Shown here in pieces: positions 1 through 5,995 of a stretch of 51,383 nt of DNA (its first letter is position 1; each line of letters opens with the position of its first letter). Origin of the DNA: an uncultured Paracoccus sp. (GTDB lineage Bacteria > Pseudomonadota > Alphaproteobacteria > Rhodobacterales > Rhodobacteraceae). The notes below the pieces were generated by a model. That model saw nothing but the letters and a program-made list of their open reading frames with translations, was not told where the DNA came from and did not search any database. The position numbers were made by a program, and so were the translations under genes. The DNA lies in NCBI RefSeq assembly GCF_947487305.1, contig NZ_CANKWH010000020.1:1-51383 (forward strand), in the 5' to 3' direction.

Positions 1-162
1 CCAGGTTGGTGTCAGCAACCAGACCCTACCGGAACAACGCAGGTGACAACCTCAGCCAGAACCTACACCACGCCCAGCGACAGCATCTGGCTTCTTTATT
101 CCTGCACGATCAATGGCGGCGTCCGGAGCGGTCTCAAGAACGTTCGGGGCGCATGGATCTGA
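1..162 (+). CDS. 3' end of a possible accessory protein (partial)
   Basis: A frame that is open from the window edge ends with TGA at 160-162, leaving about 53 C-terminal residues, rich in Thr, Ser and Gly and ending in GVRSGLKNVRGAWI. I do not recognise the family. Its composition and its place beside the 3' end of a tRNA gene would suit the end of a prophage or island gene, but this is inference. No start or domain is visible. The other two forward frames are also open for part of the stretch, so the coding call is weak. Confidence 0.3.
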   Translation, partial: PGWCQQPDPTGTTQVTTSARTYTTPSDSIWLLYSCTINGGVRSGLKNVRGAWI

Positions 163-466
163 CCACCCTGTGACAGTCGACGTCCCACAGGACGTGGGCA
201 CTAAGGATACGCTCACCTGAGACAAGCGGAGTGGTGAACGGATGGTCCTCGCGCAAGCGTCACCCGCAAGATGCGAACCATGCTAGACAACGCAGGCTGT
301 TAACCCCCGGACCATCGTGCCCCTTAACGCCTCGCACCAGACAAACTATAGTCCACACGCGGCGCCCGAAATCCGGCCCCGCCCGGCGGAATGCTACCCC
401 AAATGCTACCTCGCCGGCCCGAATGTCAGAAAAACGCAACAATACCATAAGGATGAAAAGGGGTAA
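163..466. other. Gene-free stretch between partial ORF and tRNA-Ser
   Basis: About 300 bp in which I see no convincing gene. It holds a short hairpin (CCCAC/GTGGG around 184-198), which could end the upstream partial gene, and a 9-bp direct repeat AATGCTACC at 390-398 and 402-410. The open frame that crosses it on the plus strand runs into the tRNA gene and is rejected. Confidence 0.5.
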
Positions 467-556
467 TGGCGGAGGAGGTGGGATTCGAACCCACGGTGGA
501 CTTTCACCCACGTCGGTTTTCAAGACCGGTGCATTAAACCACTCTGCCACTCCTCC
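467..556 (-). tRNA. tRNA-Ser (anticodon UGA)
   Basis: On the minus strand the acceptor stem GGAGGAG (556-550) pairs with CTCCTCC (477-471), followed by discriminator G at 470 and an encoded CCA at 469-467. The anticodon loop CTTGAAA gives UGA, which reads UCA/UCG serine codons. A long variable arm (GTGGGTGAAAGTCCAC) and a canonical T-arm GGTTCGAATCC fit a class II serine tRNA of 90 nt. The outermost anticodon-stem pair is C-A rather than C-G. Encoded CCA and a tRNA 3' end facing possible accessory DNA make this a plausible integration site. Confidence 0.95.
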
Positions 557-689
557 GGTTCGGGCGGATTAGCGCGTGATGGCGGCGGTGGCAATGGGCT
601 CATGGGGCACGTTAACCAGCCTCTCGGCTTGCGCCCCCCCGCGAAAGCTGGTGAAAGTCACGGGGTCAGACGTCGTGCAGGTTGAGAAG

Positions 690-2081
690 ATGGAACGCAA
701 ACACATTCTTGATGTTTCCGCCAACGAGGCCTTCGGGCTGGCGCGGCGCAATCGGCTCAGGCGTTATCCCTCGCCCGACCAGGGCGCGGAACGGCTGTAT
801 CCGCTGGCCTGGCCGCAGGCGAAGCCCAGTTTCCAGATCCTGCCCACCGATACCGTCTTCACCATCGGATCGTGCTTTGCCCGCAATGTCGAAGCGGCGC
901 TGATCGAGAACGGGATGACCGTGCTCAGCCGCGATTTCGACCTGGGCGAGGTTGGCGAAAGCGTCGGCGAGGCGGCGAACTTCTTCAACAAGTACTCGAT
1001 CCACTCGATCTACAACGAGCTGAAATGGGCGCTGGAGCGGGAGACGTTCCCCGGCGAGCAAGTGCTGTACCCCAGTGCCGGGGGCGCGCCCTATTTCGAT
1101 GCGCAGCTGGGCCAGTCGCGGCTGGATTACCCGCTGGACCAGGTGCTGGCCTTCCGCCACCTCTACCTGGACGCGATGGCGCAGGTGAAGGATGCAGATG
1201 TCATCATCATCACGCTTGGCTATGTCGAGACCTGGTTTGACAACGAGCTTGGCATCTACCTGAACGTCATCCCGCCGATCGAGGTGCTACGCGCCCAGCC
1301 CGAGCGGTTCAACTTCCGCGTGCTGGGCTATGCCGAGATCCTCGAGACCCTGCACGAGCTTTACGCGCTCCTGAAAAAGCACCGCGAGAAGCCGCTGAAG
1401 ATGCTGATGACGGTCTCGCCGGTGCCGCTCTTGGCGACGTTCCGCGACGTGGATGTGCTGGTCGCCAATGCCTATTCCAAATCGGTGCAGCGCGCGGTGC
1501 TGGAACAGTTCGTGACCGAGGTGCCCGAGGTCGATTACTTCCCCTCCTACGAATTCGTCACGCTGTCGAACCCGACCATCGCCTGGTCGCGGAACGACTA
1601 CCGCCACGTGAATTCGGACCTTGTGGCCCGAATTATGTCGAGCGTGATCTCGACCTATTTCCCGCCCGCGCACCAGCCGCAGGCCAAGGTCGAGGCCGAG
1701 TCCAGCGGGGCAGGGGCGGCGGCCCCGGCTGCGGCCGAGGGGCTGACCCCGGCGGCGATCATGTCGACGGCCAAGCTGATGCTGAAACTCGAGGAATGGG
1801 ACAAGATGGCGGCACTGTTTGCCGAGAACGCGGCGGTGACCGACACCCATCCCGACCTGCTGTTGCAGAAGGCCGCCATGCATCGGTCGCAGCGCCAGGT
1901 TCCCGAGGAATATGCCGTGCTGGAACAGGTCCATGCGCTGGCGCCCGACCGGCCCTGGCCGCTGGAGCGGATGATCCGGCTTTTGCGTCCGCTGCGCCGC
2001 CAGGAGCTGCAGGACGAGCTGATGGCGCGACACGCCGCGCGTTTCCCCGACCGCGCCGAATTCCGCGACCAGGTCGCCTGA
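690..2081 (+). CDS. GSCFA domain protein with C-terminal helical extension
   Basis: A 463-residue protein whose residues 60-64 are GSCFA inside FTIGSCFARN, the motif that names the GSCFA family (SGNH-like fold, probable esterase or lipase acting on glycans or lipids). The GSCFA domain covers roughly residues 50-320. An Ala/Pro-rich linker follows near 330-350, then a helical tail of about 100 residues resembling TPR repeats. I chose ATG 690 because the in-frame extension back to GTG 576 reads as low-quality sequence straight after the tRNA. Substrate and partners are unknown. It stands alone, convergent with the lipoprotein gene downstream. Confidence 0.8.
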   Translation: MERKHILDVSANEAFGLARRNRLRRYPSPDQGAERLYPLAWPQAKPSFQILPTDTVFTIGSCFARNVEAALIENGMTVLSRDFDLGEVGESVGEAANFFNKYSIHSIYNELKWALERETFPGEQVLYPSAGGAPYFDAQLGQSRLDYPLDQVLAFRHLYLDAMAQVKDADVIIITLGYVETWFDNELGIYLNVIPPIEVLRAQPERFNFRVLGYAEILETLHELYALLKKHREKPLKMLMTVSPVPLLATFRDVDVLVANAYSKSVQRAVLEQFVTEVPEVDYFPSYEFVTLSNPTIAWSRNDYRHVNSDLVARIMSSVISTYFPPAHQPQAKVEAESSGAGAAAPAAAEGLTPAAIMSTAKLMLKLEEWDKMAALFAENAAVTDTHPDLLLQKAAMHRSQRQVPEEYAVLEQVHALAPDRPWPLERMIRLLRPLRRQELQDELMARHAARFPDRAEFRDQVA

Positions 2082-2087
2082 GCCACG

Positions 2088-2105
2088 CGCCCCTGCGAAG
2101 GGGCG
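2088..2105. terminator. Hairpin between convergent genes
   Basis: CGCCCC (2088-2093) pairs with GGGGCG (2100-2105) around a six-base loop, between the convergent GSCFA and lipoprotein stops. There is no T-run, so termination on either strand is only inferred. Confidence 0.4.
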
Positions 2106-2112
2106 TCCCGGG

Positions 2113-2622
2113 TTACTTGCGCAGGGTGACGGTGTTGGTCGCGCCGGTGATCTGCACCTGCTCGATTCCAGCCAGCACGTTTGACGACAGCGTCAGCGCG
2201 ACATTGATCGCATCCGTCTCGGGCCGTGCCGCCATCTGCGATTCCGGGCTGCCCGGGCGCGGCGGCAGGGCGACGAAGCGCAGCCGCAGCGTGCCATCGG
2301 GGTCGGGCGTGATCCGGCCCGAGGGGCTTGGTGCCTCGGTCACAAGTGCAGCATTCCAGTAGCCCTTGGTCGGGCCGATGCCGGTGGCGATCAGCAGCCG
2401 GCCCTCGTTCAGCACCTCCCAACGGACGCCGGTGATGGCGGGAATGCCGGGGCGGGCATCGGCATTGACGGTGGCATAGCCGCCTTCCGGCTCCAGCGTC
2501 GATGCGGTAGTGTCGCCCCCGCCCATCCAGCCAAGCGGGTTCCAGCCGCTGTCGCTGAACCGGCCGCCGCAGCCGGCCAGAACCAGCGACGCCAGCAGCA
2601 AGGGCAAAGTCACTCGTTTCAT
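2113..2622 (-). CDS. Hypothetical lipoprotein, 169 aa
   Basis: Starts MKRVTLPLLLASLVLAGCGG, a signal peptide with lipobox LAGC, so Cys18 should be lipidated and the protein anchored in the envelope. No Asp follows the Cys, which favours outer-membrane sorting. The mature part is about 150 residues, starts with a Gly/Ser/Trp-rich linker, then a predicted beta-rich domain. I recognise no enzymatic motif. Proteins of this type occur as conserved hypotheticals in Rhodobacterales, but that is recollection, not a search. It is transcribed divergently from sufE across about 140 bp that should hold both promoters. Confidence 0.75.
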   Translation of the reverse strand: MKRVTLPLLLASLVLAGCGGRFSDSGWNPLGWMGGGDTTASTLEPEGGYATVNADARPGIPAITGVRWEVLNEGRLLIATGIGPTKGYWNAALVTEAPSPSGRITPDPDGTLRLRFVALPPRPGSPESQMAARPETDAINVALTLSSNVLAGIEQVQITGATNTVTLRK

Positions 2623-2762
2623 CTCACCATCCCTCGTCTCTGGCCCCGTGTGCGCCGGGTGTTCGGACAGATTGATAGGCGAAAGCGGGGGCTTGCGAAA
2701 GCCTCTTTGACCTTGCGGGGCGGGCGGGTTAACCCCACCTAGCCCCTGAAAGGATTTGCTGC

Positions 2763-3173
2763 ATGGCCACTGCCGCCTTTGAAGAGATCGCCGAGACCTT
2801 CGATTTTCTCGATGACTGGGAAGATCGTTACCGCCACGTGATCGAGCTTGGCCGCGCCATGCCGCCGATGGATGAGGCGCTCTGCGTGCCGGCCACCAAG
2901 GTCGAGGGTTGCGCCAGCCAGGTCTGGATCATGCCGCGGGTCGAGAACGGCGTCTTCGACTTCCAGGGCGAAAGCGATGCGATGATCGTGCGCGGACTGA
3001 TCGCCATCCTGCACGCGCTTTATTCCGGTGTGCCTGTGGGGCAGGTGGGCCAGATCGACGCGCAGGCCGAACTGGCCCGACTGGGGCTGGACGAGCATCT
3101 GTCCTCGCAGCGGTCGAACGGGCTGCGCGCCATGGTCGAACGGATCAGGCTGCTTTCCGCCGCTGAACAGTGA
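2763..3173 (+). CDS. sufE: SufE cysteine desulfuration protein
   Basis: SufE accepts persulfide sulfur from the cysteine desulfurase SufS and passes it to the SufBCD scaffold in Fe-S cluster assembly in the cytoplasm. The protein has 136 residues, close to the E. coli length, with the sulfur-accepting Cys50 in KVEGCASQVW and the typical SufE_N core through about residue 130. A Shine-Dalgarno AAAGGA sits 8 bp before ATG 2763. It is not next to the other suf genes here. Its last 29 bp overlap the 3' end of mnmA on the other strand; MnmA also uses persulfide sulfur. Confidence 0.93.
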   Translation: MATAAFEEIAETFDFLDDWEDRYRHVIELGRAMPPMDEALCVPATKVEGCASQVWIMPRVENGVFDFQGESDAMIVRGLIAILHALYSGVPVGQVGQIDAQAELARLGLDEHLSSQRSNGLRAMVERIRLLSAAEQ

Positions 3174-4317
3174 TCCAGCCGCCGCCCAGCACCCGGCTGT
3201 CGCCCGAGGCGTAGAATACGCAGGCCTGACCGGGGCTGACGCCTTCCTCGGGGTCCAGCAATTCGATCTCGGCCTTGCGCCCGCCAAGGGGGCGCAGGAT
3301 AGCCGGCCGCGGCGGCCGGGTCGAGCGGATGCGGACATCGCAATGGATCTCGCCCTCGAAGGCCTCGTCGCCCAGCCAGTTCACCTCGCCAACCGGCACG
3401 AATTTCGTCGCCAGCTCGGATTTGGGACCGACGATCACCCGGCGCGTCTCGGGTTCCAGCCGCAGCACGTAAAGTGGATCGCCCAGCCCCCCGATGCCCA
3501 GGCCCCGGCGCTGGCCGATGGTGTAGTGGATGACGCCGCGATGCTGGCCCAGCACATTGCCCGCCAGATCGACGATCTCGCCCGGATCGGCCGCGCCCGG
3601 GCGCAGTTTTTCGATGACCGCAGCATAGTCGCCGTTCGGCACGAAGCAGATATCCTGCGAATCGGGCTTGTCCGCGACAGCAAGGCCGAACTCGGCGGCC
3701 AGCGCGCGCGTCTCGGCCTTGCTTTCCAGATGACCCAAGGGAAAACGCAGGAAATCCAGCTGCTCCTGCGTGGTCGAGAACAGGAAATAGCTTTGATCGC
3801 GGTTCGGATCGGCGGCCATGTGCAGCTCGGCCTTGGCCGCGCCGTCCTTGCGCTGGATGTAATGGCCGGTCGCCATGCAATCGGCATCCAGCTCCCGCGC
3901 GGTTTCCAGAAGGTCACGGAACTTCACCCGCTCGTTGCAGCGGATGCAGGGTACCGGGGTCGCGCCGGACAGGTAGGCATCGGCGAATTCGTCGATCACC
4001 GATTCGCGGAATTTGTTCTCGTAATCCAGAACGTAATGCGGAAAGCCCATGCGCTCGGCCACACGCCTTGCGTCATGGATATCCTGACCTGCGCAGCAGG
4101 CGCCCTTCTTGGCCAGCGCCGCGCCGTGGTCATAGAGCTGTAACGTCACGCCGACCACGTCATAGCCCTCGCGCGCCAGTTTCGCCGCCACGACCGAGCT
4201 GTCGACGCCGCCCGACATGGCCACCACAACCCTAGTCTGGCTTGGCGGTTTGGCAAAGCCGAGGCTGTTCAATGGGGTCTCGGTCGCCGTCTCGGGCGCG
4301 TGAACTGCAGTGCTCAT
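3145..4317 (-). CDS. mnmA: tRNA-specific 2-thiouridylase MnmA
   Basis: MnmA makes the 2-thio group of (c)mnm5s2U34 in tRNA Lys, Glu and Gln, using ATP and a persulfide. Residues 35-41 are the PP-loop SGGVDSS; the nucleophile Cys lies in the TPVPCIRCN segment and the second catalytic Cys in SQDICFVP, so both active cysteines are present. At 390 residues it is somewhat longer than E. coli MnmA because of an N-terminal extension of about 27 residues before the PP-loop strand. ATG 4317 is the first start in frame; a shorter start cannot be excluded. Its 3' end overlaps sufE. Confidence 0.95.
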   Translation of the reverse strand: MSTAVHAPETATETPLNSLGFAKPPSQTRVVVAMSGGVDSSVVAAKLAREGYDVVGVTLQLYDHGAALAKKGACCAGQDIHDARRVAERMGFPHYVLDYENKFRESVIDEFADAYLSGATPVPCIRCNERVKFRDLLETARELDADCMATGHYIQRKDGAAKAELHMAADPNRDQSYFLFSTTQEQLDFLRFPLGHLESKAETRALAAEFGLAVADKPDSQDICFVPNGDYAAVIEKLRPGAADPGEIVDLAGNVLGQHRGVIHYTIGQRRGLGIGGLGDPLYVLRLEPETRRVIVGPKSELATKFVPVGEVNWLGDEAFEGEIHCDVRIRSTRPPRPAILRPLGGRKAEIELLDPEEGVSPGQACVFYASGDSRVLGGGWITVQRRKAA

Positions 4318-4424
4318 GGGTGTCCTGTTCGGGCCTGCCGCGGCAAAGAGCCACGGGGAATCGCTCGAAATATAGGAATATAGGTCTCAATCTCAAGCTC
4401 CTGCGGCCTGATTTTCAAGAGTTG

Positions 4425-4439
4425 CTAACCTCACATTAA
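4425..4439 (+). promoter_or_regulatory. CtrA-like site upstream of sciP
   Basis: CTAA-CCTCACA-TTAA is seven of eight to the full CtrA consensus TTAA-N7-TTAA and lies 46 bp before the sciP start. Just upstream (4369-4396) are tandem duplications AATATAGG x2 and TCTCAA x2 in the sciP-mnmA divergent promoter region. That CtrA binds here is inferred. Confidence 0.5.
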
Positions 4440-4484
4440 GTCTATCGGTGCAAGGTCCGGGTCACGACAACCGAGAAAGACCGA

Positions 4485-4760
4485 ATGTTCATCCGCAAGA
4501 CTTCGCGCCCGCGCACCGTTACCCTGAAGGACGGCAGCATCCTGTCCATCGCCGATCTGCCCGCCGACCAGACCCGCTGGGTCGCCAGCCGCAAGGCCGC
4601 CGTGGTGAATGCCGTCGCTGCCGGACTGCTGAGTCGTGAGGAGGTAATCCAACGCTATCAGCTCAGCGAGGAAGAGTTCGACAGTTGGGTCCTGGCCGTG
4701 GAACGTTACGGCAAATCGGGCCTGAAGGTCACTTCATTGCAGAAGTTCAGACACTCATAG
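4485..4760 (+). CDS. sciP: SciP, CtrA inhibitor (DUF1153)
   Basis: A 91-residue helix-turn-helix protein of the DUF1153 family. SciP (Caulobacter) binds DNA-bound CtrA and blocks its recruitment of RNA polymerase, so CtrA-dependent genes are shut off in early cell-cycle stages. The family core is clear: RPRTVTLKDGSILSIADLP, then RWVASRKAAVV and the HTH-like stretch LLSREEVIQRYQLSEEEF. It sits directly upstream of ctrA with about 100 bp between them, and each gene has its own CtrA-like site, which fits mutual control. A hairpin follows its stop codon. The start has a weak Shine-Dalgarno (GAAAGA). Confidence 0.92.
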   Translation: MFIRKTSRPRTVTLKDGSILSIADLPADQTRWVASRKAAVVNAVAAGLLSREEVIQRYQLSEEEFDSWVLAVERYGKSGLKVTSLQKFRHS

Positions 4761-4761
4761 G

Positions 4762-4778
4762 TTGAGGATCGGCCTCAA
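4762..4778 (+). terminator. Hairpin after sciP
   Basis: Perfect 6-bp stem TTGAGG/CCTCAA with a five-base loop, one base after the sciP stop. The T-tract is only two bases, so it is a weak terminator or an mRNA end-stabiliser separating sciP from ctrA. Confidence 0.45.
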
Positions 4779-4787
4779 TTCCAGCTA

Positions 4788-4802
4788 GTAACGGTATATT
4801 AA
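4788..4802 (+). promoter_or_regulatory. CtrA-like site upstream of ctrA
   Basis: GTAA-CGGTATA-TTAA matches the TTAA-N7-TTAA consensus at seven of eight positions and lies 55 bp before the ctrA start, where autoregulation would be expected. One GANTC site (GAATC, 4862-4866) falls within the first codons of ctrA. Confidence 0.5.
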
Positions 4803-4857
4803 CGATTGCTCTGCATAGTCGGTATCCGCACCAAAGCTGAATTGGGACTGATCAAGA

Positions 4858-5568
4858 ATGCGAATCCTACTTGTCGAGGACGAGCCGAGCACCGCGCGCG
4901 CGATCGAGCTGATGCTGACTGCCGCCAACTACAATGTCTTCCTCACCGATATGGGCGAAGAGGGCGTCGACCTGGCGAAACTCTATGACTATGACCTGAT
5001 CCTGCTGGACCTGGACCTGCCCGACATGAACGGGATGGAGGTGCTGCGTCATATCCGCCTGTCGCGCATCGACACGCCGATCCTGATCCTGACCGGTTCG
5101 GACGATACCGAAAGCAAGCTGCGCGGCTTCGGCTTCGGCGCGGATGACTACATGACCAAGCCCTTCGTCCGGGAAGAACTGGTTGCCCGCATCCAGGCCA
5201 TCATCCGCCGTTCCAAGGGTCACAGCCAGGCGGTGATCCAGACCGGCGATCTGGTGGTGAACCTCGATTCCCGTTCGGTCGCGGTGAACGGCAAGCCGGT
5301 GAACCTGACCGGCAAGGAATACCAGATCCTCGAACTGCTGAGCTTGCGCAAGGGAACGACCCTAACCAAGGAGATGTTCCTGAACCATCTCTATGGCGGG
5401 CTGGACGAGCCCGAACTGAAGATCATCGATGTCTTCATCTGCAAGCTGCGCAAGAAGCTGTCGGATGCCCTGGGCGGCGAAAACTACATCGAGACCGTCT
5501 GGGGTCGCGGCTATGTCCTGCGCGATCCGGCCCCGGGCAATGAAGAGCGGCTGGCCGTCGGGCTCTAG
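4858..5568 (+). CDS. ctrA: Cell-cycle response regulator CtrA
   Basis: An OmpR-family response regulator of 236 residues. The receiver domain (1-115) has the acidic pocket EDE at 8-9, phospho-acceptor Asp51 in LLDLDLPDMNG, Thr79 and Lys101 in the MTKPF switch. The C-terminal winged helix (about 125-225) shows KEYQILELL, IDVFICKLRKKL and ETVWGRGYVL, characteristic of CtrA. In this group CtrA, fed by the CckA-ChpT phosphorelay, controls flagella, gene transfer agents and the SOS response rather than being essential. Control by SciP is expected from the adjacent gene. The C-terminus lacks the Ala-Ala ending used for ClpXP degradation in Caulobacter and ends in Gly-Leu. Confidence 0.96.
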   Translation: MRILLVEDEPSTARAIELMLTAANYNVFLTDMGEEGVDLAKLYDYDLILLDLDLPDMNGMEVLRHIRLSRIDTPILILTGSDDTESKLRGFGFGADDYMTKPFVREELVARIQAIIRRSKGHSQAVIQTGDLVVNLDSRSVAVNGKPVNLTGKEYQILELLSLRKGTTLTKEMFLNHLYGGLDEPELKIIDVFICKLRKKLSDALGGENYIETVWGRGYVLRDPAPGNEERLAVGL

Positions 5569-5772
5569 TCGCAGCCGACTCCCCCTCTGAGGGGACCGCC
5601 ACCACCGAGGGCCGCGGCAACGCGGCCATCCTCCGACCCGGCCCTGTTTCCTTTCGGCATCCTTGCCAAAGTCATTCTGACCACCACTCACAGCCAAAGC
5701 TGATCGCGGTGCCCGGGCCGGTCCATCTGCCCGGACCCGGCTGGACAATCCGTCCCGCCCGCCGCTATCACC

Positions 5773-5822
5773 CATGCATCCGGTCCTTTCCTTGCTCCGG
5801 GGAAAGCGATGCCGGATGCATG
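5773..5822. repeat. Long inverted repeat with nested stem
   Basis: Perfect 11-bp arms CATGCATCCGG (5773-5783) and CCGGATGCATG (5812-5822) enclose a second inverted repeat CTTTCC/GGAAAG (5786-5791 and 5801-5806). The shape is that of an extragenic palindromic element or a strong mRNA stem upstream of ligA. Confidence 0.7.
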
Positions 5823-5861
5823 TGTGTTTGCAGCGCGACAGGCTTTTCTCCGCGCGGCAGA

Positions 5862-5921
5862 CCAGTGAAGACGCGGCCGGTGAAGACGGGGCTGGCGAAG
5901 ATGGAGCCGGTGATGAAAGGG
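5862..5921. repeat. Four imperfect 15-bp tandem repeats
   Basis: Units: CCAGTGAAGACGCGG, CCGGTGAAGACGGGG, CTGGCGAAGATGGAG and CCGGTGATGAAAGGG, back to back. The first two differ at two positions, the later ones decay. The period of 15 keeps the ligA frame open and would encode repeated Ala-Gly-Glu-Asp-Gly if translated. Confidence 0.75.
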
Positions 5922-5995
5922 CCGTGGCTCTTGCGGCGCGCAGCGCTGTCGGTCAGCTTGGCGCGAGAAGCATGGTGACGGGGACTGCGAGACAG

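Larger units (their letters stand above)
5569..5995. other. Repeat-bearing ctrA-ligA intergenic region
   Basis: About 430 bp without a recognised gene. It holds a CCCC-TCTGA-GGGG hairpin near 5582-5594 after ctrA, a GC-rich imperfect inverted repeat near 5712-5745, a long inverted repeat at 5773-5822 and four 15-bp tandem units at 5862-5921. The ligA frame stays open back to ATG 5774, so part of the region could be translated, but the extension (repeated Ala-Gly-Glu-Asp-Gly) is unlike LigA N-termini. Confidence 0.6.

Noticed and set aside
231..572. 113-codon plus-strand frame across the tRNA-Ser gene
   Set aside because: It translates the antisense of a clear tRNA and has no family features.
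5862..5921. CRISPR array
   Set aside because: Units are adjacent, 15 bp long and degenerate, with no spacers.
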